Source: Paraburkholderia bryophila (GTDB taxonomy: Bacteria; Pseudomonadota; Gammaproteobacteria; Burkholderiales; Burkholderiaceae). Taken from it: a DNA stretch of 64,000 nt. Below, one piece after another: positions 43,128 to 52,092 of this stretch. The DNA lies in NCBI RefSeq assembly GCF_003269035.1, contig NZ_QLTK01000001.1:1-64000 (forward strand), written 5' to 3'. The position numbers and the translations under genes are program-made. Within the stretch, counting starts at the first letter, position 1. Each line of letters opens with the position of its first letter. Below the pieces are notes generated by a model, which did no database searches, was not told where the DNA came from, and worked only from the letters and a program-made list of their open reading frames with translations.

Positions 43128-43162
43128 GTTGCATGAATAAAAATGGATTTATTTCATGCAAC
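43128..43162. promoter_or_regulatory. candidate MetR-type operator upstream of mesX
   Basis: The inverted repeat GTTGCATGAA ... TTCATGCAAC (10-base perfect arms, 15-base AT-rich spacer) lies between mesX and the divergent LysR gene. It ends in TGAA/TTCA, the bases of the MetR consensus, but with a longer gap than the classical five. It is the obvious site for control of the mes operon. Confidence 0.6.
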
Positions 43163-43188
43163 CATTAAATTTGTTCATGGAGTGAGCG

Positions 43189-44097
43189 ATGCTGGATCGC
43201 AATCATCTGATGGTCGTGCGGGAAGTGGAACGGCAGGGTTCGCTCACGGCCGCAGCCGATAAGCTCAATCTCACGCAGTCGGCGTTAAGCCACGCGGTGA
43301 AGAAGCTCGAGCAGCAGCTTGGTACGCCGGTGTGGACGCGCGAGGGACGTTCCATGCGGCTCACGCAGGCCGGACAGTATCTGCTGCGCCTCGCGAACCG
43401 GATGCTGCCGCAATTCGAACTCGCCGAAGAGCGAATCAAGCAGTACGCGCAGGGCGAGCGCGGCACGTTGCGCATCGGCATGGAATGCGCGCCGTGCTAT
43501 CAATGGTTGCTGAAGGTGGTGTCGCCGTATCTCGCGCGCTGGCCCGATGTCGACGTCGACGTGAAGCAGCGCTTCCAGTTCGGCGGCATCGGCGCGTTGA
43601 TCGGCTATGAAATCGACGTGCTCGTCACGCCCGACCCGCTCAAGAAGCCCGAGCTGCATTTTCAGCCGGTGTTCGATTACGAGCAGGTGCTGGTGGTCGG
43701 CGATAACCACACGCTGGCCGCAGAAGCGTATGTCACGCCGGAGCAGTTGGCGCATGAGGTGCTGATCACGTATCCCGTCGAGACGGACCGGCTCGATATC
43801 TACACGCAGTTCCTGACGCCCGCGAACATCATGCCGAAGCGCCACAAGGTGATCGAGACGACCGACATCATGCTGCAGATGGTGGCGAGCGGCCGTGGCG
43901 TGGCGGCGTTACCTCGCTGGCTCGCGGAAGAATACGCGGAATGGATGCCGCTCACGCCCGTGCAACTTGGAAAGAAAGGTATCGCGAAGCAGATTTTCCT
44001 CGGCACGCGCAAGACCGATGACGACATCGATTATCTTGCGGCGTTTGTGAAGGCGGCGCGGGAGTGGAAATGGGCGGACGCGAAGATGCGAGACTAG
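43189..44097 (+). CDS. LysR family regulator, MetR-like
   Basis: A LysR winged helix (MVVREVERQGSLTAAADKLN, SQSALSHAVKKLEQQLG) is followed by an effector domain with TLRIGMECAPCYQWL and the DVDVDVKQRFQFGGIGAL segment, close to MetR of Gammaproteobacteria, which senses homocysteine. It is 302 residues, normal for the family. Divergent from mesX with a strong dyad between them, so it probably activates the folate-independent methionine synthase genes. The name metR is not assigned because an orthologue beside metE may exist elsewhere. Confidence 0.85.
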   Translation: MLDRNHLMVVREVERQGSLTAAADKLNLTQSALSHAVKKLEQQLGTPVWTREGRSMRLTQAGQYLLRLANRMLPQFELAEERIKQYAQGERGTLRIGMECAPCYQWLLKVVSPYLARWPDVDVDVKQRFQFGGIGALIGYEIDVLVTPDPLKKPELHFQPVFDYEQVLVVGDNHTLAAEAYVTPEQLAHEVLITYPVETDRLDIYTQFLTPANIMPKRHKVIETTDIMLQMVASGRGVAALPRWLAEEYAEWMPLTPVQLGKKGIAKQIFLGTRKTDDDIDYLAAFVKAAREWKWADAKMRD

Positions 44098-44210
44098 TTT
44101 TGCGTTGGGACGTGGGACCACCCGAAGCGCTCGCCAGCAAGCCGCCATTTGCCGCGTGCCGCTATCGCCCGATCGCCACCGCCCACGCCTCCAACCCGCC
44201 CACCCCCAAT

Positions 44211-44260
44211 AGTTTTCCAAACAGAAAACCATCATGCTATAGTTTTCCACATGGAAAACT
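44211..44260. promoter_or_regulatory. two ArsR operators, one covering the arsR start
   Basis: The perfect dyad AGTTTTCC-ACAT-GGAAAACT at 44241-44260 includes the ATG at 44251. A second, less perfect dyad AGTTTTCC ... AGAAAACC is at 44211-44230. The 30-base phasing suggests cooperative autorepression by the ArsR protein. Confidence 0.75.
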
Positions 44261-44595
44261 ATTCTTCATCGCTCAACGGTGTGTTCCACGCGTTGGCCGA
44301 CCCCACCAGGCGATCCGTGATTGCGAGGCTTGGCAGCGGCCCTGCATCGATCAAGGAGCTGGCAGAACCATTCGGTTTGGGTTTGCCTTCGTTTTTGAAG
44401 CACATCAAGGTTCTCGAAAGCAGTGGCCTTATTGCATCAGAGAAAGTAGGACGCGTGCGAACCTGCAAACTTAGACGCGGCAATCTGACGGCTGCCGAAA
44501 AGTGGTTCGACCAGCAGCGCGCGGTTTGGGAAAACCGGTATGAAAACCTCGATAACTTATTAACGTCCCTGAAAGGCGAAGACGATGAGAGCTGA
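44251..44595 (+). CDS. ArsR family regulator, 114 aa
   Basis: A compact winged helix-turn-helix: VFHALADPTRRSVIARLGSG, then IKELAEPFGLGLPSFLKHIK and VLESSGLIASEKVGRVRTCK. There is no metal-binding Cys pair in the usual ArsR/SmtB place, which is normal for the subgroup found with AHSA1-type genes. The ATG lies inside an operator, so autorepression is likely. Its end overlaps the start of the AHSA1-type gene by 11 bases. The upstream frame from 44149 was not used. Confidence 0.85.
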   Translation: MENYSSSLNGVFHALADPTRRSVIARLGSGPASIKELAEPFGLGLPSFLKHIKVLESSGLIASEKVGRVRTCKLRRGNLTAAEKWFDQQRAVWENRYENLDNLLTSLKGEDDES

Positions 44596-45090
44596 CCTCC
44601 AGCTTGACTTCCTTGTTAACAAAGAAAAAACACCATCACCATCAAAAGAGAGTTTTCTGCCAAACGACAGCTGGTTTGGGATTGCTACACGAAAAGCGAG
44701 TTTCTCGATCGGTGGTTTGCGCCTAAACCTTTGACCACGAAAACCAGATTTATGGATTTCAGTGAAGGGGGACATTGGCACTACGCGATGGTTGAACCCA
44801 ATGGCCAGGAATACTGGGGGCGCATGGACTATCAAACCATTCGACCCATCGACAACTACACCTCGCTCGATGGCTTTTGCGACGACACCGGCAAACTGAA
44901 TCCGGACTTGCCCAGATCGAAATGGAATGTCACCTTCTCGGATCTTGCGGCGCATACCCTTGTAGAGACGGTCGTTTCCTACACGTCGTCCGAAGCAATT
45001 CAACAGGTCATCAATATGGGACTGAAGGAGGGTCTAACCTCGACTCTGGAACGTCTGGACGAACTTCTTTTAGTCCTCGACCAGGAATAA
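44585..45090 (+). pseudogene. AHSA1/SRPBCC gene with a frameshift in an A6 run
   Basis: The family protein normally continues from LDFLVNKEK with NTITIKREFSAKRQLVWDCY and then WFAPKPLTTKTRFMDF. In the ATG frame here it reads into TPSPSK instead. Shifting by -1 at the run of six A at 44625-44630 restores the expected sequence, which continues to GLTSTLERLDELLLVLDQE at the stop. The 3' part alone is open from an internal ATG at 44731 (119 residues) and could be made as a fragment. One base may be missing through mutation or sequencing error, or slippage may restore the protein. Confidence 0.75.
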
Positions 45091-45105
45091 AAGGACCGCC
45101 ATCCG

Positions 45106-45723
45106 ATGCCCACGCCAAAACACAATTCCAAGGTCGATGCCTATGCCGAAAAGGCCGAAGACTTTGCGAAACCCATCTTCGCTGACCTGCGAGCGCTCAT
45201 CCATGCAACCTGCCCTGAGGTAATTGAGGAAATCAAATGGGGGATTCCTCATTTCGACTACCAGGGCGACATGATGTGTATTTTCGCGGCTTACAAAAAG
45301 CACTGCTCCTTCACGTTCCATAAGGATGCACTGATGAGTGATGCGCGTCTCAAGGCCAATTCCGGCCTCCCAACCGCCAGGCGTTTTATGGGTAAGCTGA
45401 CTGAGGTTGCGGATTTGCCCTCGGACCGGGAGCTCAAATCCTGGATCAAGGAATCCATGGCCCTCAATGACCAGGGCTTGAAACTTCCGGCACGGGAATC
45501 CAAACCGCCCAAAGAAGTCGACATGCCTGCAGCATTCGCCGAAAAACTTCAGGCGAACCCGAAGATCATAAAGATTTTCGAGAGCAAATCGCCATCGTTT
45601 CAAAAGGAATACAACGTCTGGATTGGCGACGCGAAGACTGAGGCAACACGCGACAAGCGCATCGAAGAGGCGATGGCCTGGATCGCAGAGGGCAAGGGAC
45701 GTTTCTGGAAATATGCGAAGTAG
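45106..45723 (+). CDS. DUF1801/YdeI-OmdA family protein, 205 aa
   Basis: The N-terminal half is DUF1801-like (ALIHATCPEVIEEIKWGIPH, then FDYQGDMMCIFAAYKKHCSF). The C-terminal half has the bacteriocin-protection/OmdA pattern LQANPKIIKIFESKSPSFQKEY and TRDKRIEEAMAWIAEGKG. This is the YdeI-type architecture. Function is unclear; relatives have been linked to resistance to cationic peptides. It follows the AHSA1-type gene by 15 bases and belongs to the same ArsR-controlled transcript. Confidence 0.82.
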   Translation: MPTPKHNSKVDAYAEKAEDFAKPIFADLRALIHATCPEVIEEIKWGIPHFDYQGDMMCIFAAYKKHCSFTFHKDALMSDARLKANSGLPTARRFMGKLTEVADLPSDRELKSWIKESMALNDQGLKLPARESKPPKEVDMPAAFAEKLQANPKIIKIFESKSPSFQKEYNVWIGDAKTEATRDKRIEEAMAWIAEGKGRFWKYAK

Positions 45724-45923
45724 TAGCCGTCCGTTTCCAGGCGTTAGCACAACGCGGAATCGGCCATAAAAGAGCATTCTCCGGTGGCGTTCAATTTTTC
45801 GAAGCGAGCCGAAACGGATCGACAGCCACGTCTCGCCAGACCCGAGATGTGGCTGTGATTCGGCTTATCGGCCCTTCTGGAACCGCGATCAAGGCATGTT
45901 GACTGCCGAACGGCGTGCGCGAC

Positions 45924-46337
45924 TCAACCCGGCTTATCTCGCGGCCCGTTATGGATCATCAGTTCCAGGAACCCGGTAACGGGATCGAACTCCCGCGAGA
46001 AGCGATAGCCGGGCACCCACGCCAGCAACAGTTCGGCCGTCGTGCGGACCCTGCACCCATGCGCCACATGGCCGCCACATACCTGACCGTGCGCGTCGGC
46101 CACGCTCATATGCAGATGTGCGCCATCGGGTGAGACCGAGCCGGCTAGCGTCAATATTTCCAAGTCACCGTGCAGTTCGGTCGGCGCCTCGGCACCGGCG
46201 AATCGCAATTGAGCCACGCTGAGACTCCCGATACCCTGGATAACGAAGGCTGCGTGCAACTCACGCTGACGCAACACGTCTTCGATGGCGGCACGCAAAT
46301 CATCGCCGGGAGACAGGCGTAAAGGATAGGCTTGCAT
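45924..46337 (-). CDS. PPC domain (DUF296) protein, 137 aa
   Basis: The fold is the plant-and-prokaryote-conserved PPC domain: RLSPGDDLRAAIEDVLRQRE, AAFVIQGIGSLSVAQLRF, LTLAGSVSPDGAHLHMSVADAHG and VCGGHVAHGC. The two His-containing segments (HLHMSVAD, GGHVAHG) may bind a metal. In plants the domain is found in AT-hook DNA-binding proteins, but no AT hook is present. In bacteria it is a stand-alone protein of unknown role. It is isolated between the YdeI-type gene and a LysR gene. Confidence 0.85.
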   Translation of the reverse strand: MQAYPLRLSPGDDLRAAIEDVLRQRELHAAFVIQGIGSLSVAQLRFAGAEAPTELHGDLEILTLAGSVSPDGAHLHMSVADAHGQVCGGHVAHGCRVRTTAELLLAWVPGYRFSREFDPVTGFLELMIHNGPRDKPG

Positions 46338-46536
46338 GGTCGGTCACAAGGTTGATGTGCCGGTCAGGTTAAGTCGGAACCGGGGCTTCGGCAAGCGGGC
46401 CTTGTGCGCTTGCCATGAGTGCAACGCGGGTCGATCGAGCGGCAGTAGCCGATCACAAGACGACGGTTAGAACATCGCGTGAACCATTCGCGTGCTGCAT
46501 CAACCGGTCGCTCGATAAAAGCTAAACCGCACACGC

Positions 46537-47421
46537 CTATCTGGCGTGACTTGTGTGATCTTCGAACGCGCCGACGATGTGCTCGATCATCGCTGTGATG
46601 CGCGCGGTATGCCGAAGGTCCTGATGCGTGACGAGCCAGATTTCGTAGACCGCCCCACGTGCGGGTTCCGGCCATATCTGCACGAGTCCGTCGTGTTCAC
46701 CCAGATGGACAGGCAACTCACCCATGCCGATGCCGGCCTTTACCGCGCTGCGCAGCATGAGGCTGGTATTGAAAGTCGAGACGATGCGCCCCGCGCTTAT
46801 CGGCTCTCCAGCAAGCGTCGGCGATCGATTACCCGTGCCGTTTCCCTGATAGACGACGAGATCGTGACCTGCAAATGCAGAGCCGGCAGCAGGCTTGCCG
46901 TACCGCTCGATGTAGGCATGCGAGGCAAACAGCGCCATGGGCCAACGGGCGAGACGCCGCGCGACGAGATCGGGGTTGTCCGGCCTCACCGACCGCACCG
47001 CGATATCAGCCTCCCGCTTTGCCAGACTAAGCATGCGCGTCGACGTGTCCAACAGCACGCGCACGTCGGGATGCACGGCGTGCATCCGTTCGATAGCGGG
47101 CAGCAGGAATTCGAGCGCGATCGAGTCGGTGCTGGTGACTCTGACGTCGCCCGCAAGCCGCGTATCCGTGCCTTGAGTTCGTCTGACGAGTTCATGCGCG
47201 GCGTGTTCCATTTTCTCCGCCGATTTCAGCGCGACCTCGCCAGCGGCGGTCAACGCATAGCCCTCCGAGCCACGCAGAAAGAGCGTGGCTCGCAGCGCGT
47301 GCTCCAGTGCCGCAATTCTTCTGCCCACCGTCGCCTGATCGAGATTGAGCGTTCTGGCCGCTCCACGGAGCGTTTTTTCACGCTCCACCGCAAGAAACAC
47401 GCGTGCGTCGTCCCAGTTCAT
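46537..47421 (-). CDS. LysR family regulator, 294 aa
   Basis: The HTH (VEREKTLRGAARTLNLDQAT) and the linker helix are normal. The effector domain starts GDVRVTSTDSIALEFLLPAI and ends in LVTHQDLRHTARITAMIEH. The ATG of MNWDDARVFLAVEREK was chosen over one 7 codons upstream. It is divergent from a quinone oxidoreductase gene (151 bases between starts) and is likely to control it, as in many LysR/oxidoreductase pairs. No operator dyad is obvious to me there. Confidence 0.87.
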   Translation of the reverse strand: MNWDDARVFLAVEREKTLRGAARTLNLDQATVGRRIAALEHALRATLFLRGSEGYALTAAGEVALKSAEKMEHAAHELVRRTQGTDTRLAGDVRVTSTDSIALEFLLPAIERMHAVHPDVRVLLDTSTRMLSLAKREADIAVRSVRPDNPDLVARRLARWPMALFASHAYIERYGKPAAGSAFAGHDLVVYQGNGTGNRSPTLAGEPISAGRIVSTFNTSLMLRSAVKAGIGMGELPVHLGEHDGLVQIWPEPARGAVYEIWLVTHQDLRHTARITAMIEHIVGAFEDHTSHAR

Positions 47422-47572
47422 CGTGCCACCCTCCTGATGCAAATTTGCATCTATCAGTGCGAATAATGCTGCGCGAATTCATCGATGTCGAGACCTATAC
47501 TGATTTCACGCGGTCCTCGTACGTCGATCCACGCGGATCGAACGAGCCTCATTCATAGAAGGAGTGGTATCC

Positions 47573-48604
47573 ATGTCTGCTGCAACTTTTAGCGTGCCGT
47601 CGTCGATGACGGCCATCGAGATCAAACAGCCCGGCGGCCCCGAAGTTCTGGTGCCGACCACGCGCCCGGTGCCCACGCCGGCCGGCGACGAAGTTCTGAT
47701 TCGCATCCACGCGGCCGCCGTCAACGGACCGGACGTGTTCCAGCGCAAGGGCTTGTACGATCCGCCCCCCGGCGCTTCCGATATTCCCGGGCTCGAAGTG
47801 GCGGGCCAGGTGGTTGCCGTTGGCGCGGACGTGACGCAATTCCGCATGGGCGAACTGGTGTGTGCATTGATTCCAGGCGGGGGTTATGCGGAGTACGCGG
47901 TCGCGCACGCCTCCAATACCATGCGTGTCCCCAAAGGCCTGACACTGGTCGAAGCGGGCGCCATGCCTGAGACGTTCATGACGGTATGGCTGAACCTGTT
48001 TCAGCGCGGCAAGCTGGTTGCCGGCGAATCGGTGTTGATCCACGGCGGCGCATCGGGTATCGGCACGACGGCGACCATGTTGGCGAAGGCGTTGGGCGCC
48101 GCGAAAATCATCACGACCGTGGGCTCGCAGGCGCATCGGGAGGCCAGCCTCGCGCTGGGCGCGGACGTCGCGATCGACTACCGCGAGAACGATTTCGTCG
48201 CGGAAACGAAGCGGTCTACCGGCGAGCAAGGCGTCGACGTGATTCTCGACATCATCGCTGGGGACTACGTGGGCAGAAACTATGAAGCCGCTGCCATGGA
48301 CGGACGGATCGTCCAGGTGGGCGTGATCAAGGGACCGGCGAAGGATCTCAACATCGTGCCGATGTTGACCAAGCGCCTGACGCATATGGGCTCGACGTTG
48401 CGGTCGCGCACATCGGCGGACAAGGCGAGCATCATCGACGAACTGGAGCGGCAGGTCTGGCCGCTCATCGAGAGCGGCGCAATCAGGCCGGTCGTCTATA
48501 AGACGTTTGCGCTTGCCGATGCGCGCGGCGCGCATGAGCTGATCGATTCAGGTACGCACTTTGGAAAGATAGTTCTTACGACCGGGGCCGATCTCATTGG
48601 GTGA
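47573..48604 (+). CDS. zinc-free MDR family NADPH:quinone oxidoreductase, 343 aa
   Basis: This is an MDR-superfamily enzyme of the quinone oxidoreductase branch (no Zn-binding Cys cluster). After a GroES-like part (VLIRIHAAAVNGPDVFQRKG, DIPGLEVAGQVVAVG) comes the NADPH-binding GGASGIGTTATMLAKALGA (about 158-176). Length is normal. The start is the ATG with AAGGAG at 47559-47564. It probably reduces quinones or enones in the cytoplasm under control of the divergent LysR regulator. Confidence 0.88.
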   Translation: MSAATFSVPSSMTAIEIKQPGGPEVLVPTTRPVPTPAGDEVLIRIHAAAVNGPDVFQRKGLYDPPPGASDIPGLEVAGQVVAVGADVTQFRMGELVCALIPGGGYAEYAVAHASNTMRVPKGLTLVEAGAMPETFMTVWLNLFQRGKLVAGESVLIHGGASGIGTTATMLAKALGAAKIITTVGSQAHREASLALGADVAIDYRENDFVAETKRSTGEQGVDVILDIIAGDYVGRNYEAAAMDGRIVQVGVIKGPAKDLNIVPMLTKRLTHMGSTLRSRTSADKASIIDELERQVWPLIESGAIRPVVYKTFALADARGAHELIDSGTHFGKIVLTTGADLIG

Positions 48605-48710
48605 TATCGGAACTTCACCATCGCTGCTAATGTTGGAGCTGGATCGCCGGTTTTCGTGAAAAGCAGGCGCTCCCCCCGACATTCGACAGGCAGCTAGATA
48701 CAGGCAAACC

Positions 48711-49154
48711 ATGACAGGAAAGACTATGTCCGGGCACAACACAAAGCTCCACGGTAACTGGCGACTGGTTTCTTTTGAAACCGAGCGTCAGGATTCAAAG
48801 GAACGTACTCAGCCTTGGGGCGCCGCCCCCAATGGCTACCTTATGTTTAGCCCTGATGGCCGAATGATGGTGCTGGTCACCGCACAGACACGCGAGCCAG
48901 GCAATACCGACGAGAAAGTGATGGCACTCTTCCGCACCGTGATGGCCTATACCGGACGGTATCGGGTAGAGGCCGACCGCTTCATCGTCAAAGTCGACTC
49001 GTGCTGGAACGAAGCCTGGAATGGTACGGAACAGGAACGCCACTACAAGCTCGACGCAGACACGCTCGAAGTCAGTACGGCCTGGATGCCGAATCCGCTA
49101 ATCCCAGGCAATCCGATAGGAAGGGCGATTCTCCGTCTGCAACGCGAGTCATAG
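48711..49154 (+). CDS. lipocalin-like domain protein, 147 aa
   Basis: The lipocalin-like (lipocalin_5) pattern is HGNWRLVSFETERQDSKE, then GAAPNGYLMFSPDGRMMVLV, YTGRYRVEADRFIVKVD and ERHYKLDADTLEVST. It has no signal peptide, so it is cytoplasmic. Start at 48711 or the ATG at 48726; the latter has AGGAAAG closer to it. The ligand is unknown; members often stand alone near oxidoreductases, as here, 106 bases after the quinone oxidoreductase gene. Confidence 0.75.
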   Translation: MTGKTMSGHNTKLHGNWRLVSFETERQDSKERTQPWGAAPNGYLMFSPDGRMMVLVTAQTREPGNTDEKVMALFRTVMAYTGRYRVEADRFIVKVDSCWNEAWNGTEQERHYKLDADTLEVSTAWMPNPLIPGNPIGRAILRLQRES

Positions 49155-49253
49155 TGCCTACGTTGAATTCGCAGCCAGATCGACAGCGAACACGCAACAT
49201 GATCGGTGCGGCCTCACCTCCCTCCGCATGACCGGCCGCACCGCCCAGGCGCC

Positions 49254-50978
49254 CTACCGCCGCGCACCGATCCAGCTCACCACTTCGCCGAACAGCGCCA
49301 TATCCGGCGGCGTCGACAGATCCACCGCAAGACAACGCCGGTAATACGGACTGAGATCGAGTCCCACCCCAAGCCCCAGTACGTCGACATCGCGCGCCGC
49401 TTCATTGCGCGCGACCACCTGCTTCAGATGATTGTCGAGGTAATACGCGTCATTGACCTGCGAGGTCGCGCTGTCCATCGGACTCCCGTCCGAAATCACG
49501 ATCAAAATCCGCCGCGGCTCCGCCCGCGCACGCAAACGCGTGCATGCCCAATCGACAGCTTCCCCGTCCACGCCCTCACGAAACAGATCCGCCTTGAACA
49601 ACGCGGCGAGATTCGTGCGGGCACGCCGCCAACTCGTTGCGGCGTCCTTGAACACGAGATGAGCGACTTCGTTCAGACGCCCCGGATGCGGCGGCCTGCC
49701 ACCGGCCAACCAGTCCAGCCGCGCGCGCCCGCCATTCCACGCGCCGGTGCTGAAACCGAGCACTTCCGTCGCGACGCCGGCCTGATCGAGCGCACGCGTG
49801 AGCACGTCGACGAGCACCGCGATCGGTTCGATATGCGCCCGCATCGACCCCGAACAGTCGATCAGAAAACTCACCACGCAATCGGCCACCGGCCGGTAGC
49901 GATCGAGCAGAAACAGACGCCGCTCGCCCGGCGAACTGACCAGTTGCGCGAGCCGGCGGCCGTCCACACGCCCCTGTTCTTCGCCGAACGACCAGCCGTC
50001 GCGGCGCGGCACGGCAAGCGCCGCCTTCAGCGCATACGCAAGCCGTGGCACGTTGATGCGTTGCGCGGCGATGCGTTGGTCGAGTTGATCGCGATATTGC
50101 GCGAGCAGTTCGCGGCGGATTCCCGTGGCGGGCACGAACTCGCGGTCGTAGCGCGTCGTGTAGGCCTGATAGCGCTGGTTCGCCTCTCTCAGCACGCGGC
50201 TGTCGCCGGTGGCCGCGAGCCCCATGTCGACCTGCTCGCCGGCGTCGGAATCGAACCATAGCGCGAACATCACGCGCACGGCTTCATCGTCTTCGAGTGC
50301 GTCTGCCTCGTCTGCCGCGGACTGTCCGCGCGCTTCGCGCATCATCGCACCGACGAGGCGCGCCAATTCAAGCGCATGAAGCGCGAACCCACCCTGCTCC
50401 GCCCGATGCCGCCGCATTGCCGCGAGCGGCACGCCCAACGTCGGCGTGATCGCGGCGCGCGTCGCTTCGATCAGGCCTTCGCTTTCCTCCAGCACGGGCC
50501 AGCCCGACAATCGCGACCAGACGATCTGCGCAACCGTATAAAGCAGAATCCCGAGGTGCCCATCCGCCAATCCCGCCCGACAGAACGCGCGCGACCACGT
50601 TTCGAAACGATGCCGCAGATTGTGCACAAGCCCCCGCATCGCAACCGGCGCCAGCGCTTCGCAACGCAATTGCTCGAACAGTTCGAACAGAAGACGCTCG
50701 ACCGGCTCCGTCGGGCACCGGCTCGCGTGCAGCGTCGCGTCGGAATGCGTGAGCCGCAACGCCGCGCCATCGGCAGCGCCGCGCAGCGAGGCCAGATCGT
50801 CCACTTGCGGATCGGTGCGCAGATGCGGCGCGTGCAACGGCAGCGGACGCAGCCCGCGGCACAAACGACCGGCGCGGTAGTGCAATTGCGCGTCGCCGGT
50901 GAATGCGCGCGCGGCCGCCGCGCACAGATTCTGGCGCTGCTCCGCGCGCCGCGCCGCTTGCCGTTCGGCGGCGCTCAT
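49254..50978 (-). CDS. CobT-like VWA protein, 574 aa
   Basis: The C-terminal half is a von Willebrand factor A domain with an intact MIDAS loop IDCSGSMRAHIEP, and the CobT-type end ISDGSPMDSATSQVNDAYYL, then LKQVVARNEAARDVDVLGLG. This is the large partner of the CobS-like ATPase; the pair is the AAA+/VWA unit of aerobic cobaltochelatase. No cobN gene is in the window, so this copy probably serves another enzyme. The ATG overlaps the cobS-like stop codon (ATGA). It is last in the leftward series tauX-tauY-cobS-cobT. Confidence 0.78.
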   Translation of the reverse strand: MSAAERQAARRAEQRQNLCAAAARAFTGDAQLHYRAGRLCRGLRPLPLHAPHLRTDPQVDDLASLRGAADGAALRLTHSDATLHASRCPTEPVERLLFELFEQLRCEALAPVAMRGLVHNLRHRFETWSRAFCRAGLADGHLGILLYTVAQIVWSRLSGWPVLEESEGLIEATRAAITPTLGVPLAAMRRHRAEQGGFALHALELARLVGAMMREARGQSAADEADALEDDEAVRVMFALWFDSDAGEQVDMGLAATGDSRVLREANQRYQAYTTRYDREFVPATGIRRELLAQYRDQLDQRIAAQRINVPRLAYALKAALAVPRRDGWSFGEEQGRVDGRRLAQLVSSPGERRLFLLDRYRPVADCVVSFLIDCSGSMRAHIEPIAVLVDVLTRALDQAGVATEVLGFSTGAWNGGRARLDWLAGGRPPHPGRLNEVAHLVFKDAATSWRRARTNLAALFKADLFREGVDGEAVDWACTRLRARAEPRRILIVISDGSPMDSATSQVNDAYYLDNHLKQVVARNEAARDVDVLGLGVGLDLSPYYRRCLAVDLSTPPDMALFGEVVSWIGARR

Positions 50979-51952
50979 TGCGGCTCCGTGGAGCGGACCT
51001 CGCTGTCCAGTTCGCGGTCGAAGCAGCGCTGAAAATATTCGCCGACGATCGCCCGTTCGGCCTCGTCGCATTTGTTGACAAACGTGAGGCGGAACGCGAG
51101 CGCCGGGTCGCGGAAAATCTGGCAGTTTTCCGCCCAGTCGATCACCGTGCGCGGCGACATCAGCGTCGACAGATCGCCGGTGGCGAAGCCCTTGCGCGTC
51201 AGATCGGCAACGCTGATCATCGATTCGATCAAGCGGCGGCCGGCCTCATCGGCCAGCTCCGGCACGCGCGCCTGCACGATGCTCGCCTCTTCGTCGCGCG
51301 GCAGGTAATTGAGTGTGGCCACAACGTTCCAGCGGTCCATCTGCGCGTGATTCAACAACTGCGTGCCGTGATACAGGCCGTTCAGATTGCCGAGCCCGAC
51401 CGTATTGGTCGTGGCAAACAGCCGGAAAAACGGATGCGGATGAATCACGCGATTCTGATCGAGCAGCGTGAACTTGCCGTCGCGTTCGAGAATGCGCTGG
51501 ATCACGAACATCACGTCCGGCCGGCCCGCGTCGTATTCGTCGAAGATCAACGCCATGGGACGCTGCAGCGCCCACGGCACGATGCCTTCCTGAAACTCGG
51601 TCACCTGCAGATCGTCGCGCACGACGATCGTGTCCTTGCCGACCAGATCGAGGCGGCTGATATGACCGTCGAGATTCACGCGCACGCACGGCCAGTTCAA
51701 CCGTGCGGCGACCTGCTCGATGTGGGTGGATTTGCCGGTGCCGTGCAAACCCTGCACCATCACCCGCCGCTCGCGCATGAAGCCGGCCAGAATCGCCAGC
51801 GTCACCTCGGGATTGAAGCGGTACACCTCGTCGATCTCCGGCACGTGGTCGTCGCGTTCGCTGAAGGCCGGCACCATCAGGTTCGAATCGATGCCGAACG
51901 CCGTGCGCACCGAGACCATGCGGTCGGGCCGGACTGTCGGGATTTCGGTCAC
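50975..51952 (-). CDS. CobS/MoxR-like AAA+ ATPase, 325 aa
   Basis: The opening of the ATPase domain, Walker A GLHGTGKSTHIEQ (about 68-80), Walker B IFDEYDAG, and the sensor-1 segment FFRLFATTNTVG match CobS. With the CobT-like partner it would form a hexameric AAA+/VWA machine like those that remodel cobaltochelatase, Rubisco (CbbQO) or NO reductase (NorQD). The GTG start has GAGGAG upstream. A 140-base gap with a GGCCGCGC/GCGCGGCC hairpin separates it from tauY, so it may be on the same transcript at lower level. Confidence 0.82.
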   Translation of the reverse strand: MTEIPTVRPDRMVSVRTAFGIDSNLMVPAFSERDDHVPEIDEVYRFNPEVTLAILAGFMRERRVMVQGLHGTGKSTHIEQVAARLNWPCVRVNLDGHISRLDLVGKDTIVVRDDLQVTEFQEGIVPWALQRPMALIFDEYDAGRPDVMFVIQRILERDGKFTLLDQNRVIHPHPFFRLFATTNTVGLGNLNGLYHGTQLLNHAQMDRWNVVATLNYLPRDEEASIVQARVPELADEAGRRLIESMISVADLTRKGFATGDLSTLMSPRTVIDWAENCQIFRDPALAFRLTFVNKCDEAERAIVGEYFQRCFDRELDSEVRSTEPQ

Positions 51953-52092
51953 TGCGTTCTCCTCTGTGCTGCGCCGGCCGGGCGTATGCCATGGCCGGTC
52001 TCACGACAAGGGCCGCGCGCACGGGAATGAGGGCGCGGCCTCGCCGGTTTATCATACGCAGTTTATTTTTTCGATACAAATCATTCCGTTTT

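Noticed and set aside
44624..44631. GAAAAAAC as a programmed -1 slippery heptamer
   Set aside because: In the zero frame the codons are GAA AAA ACA, so the A-AAA-AAC phasing needed for the classical heptamer is not met; simple slippage or mutation is more likely.
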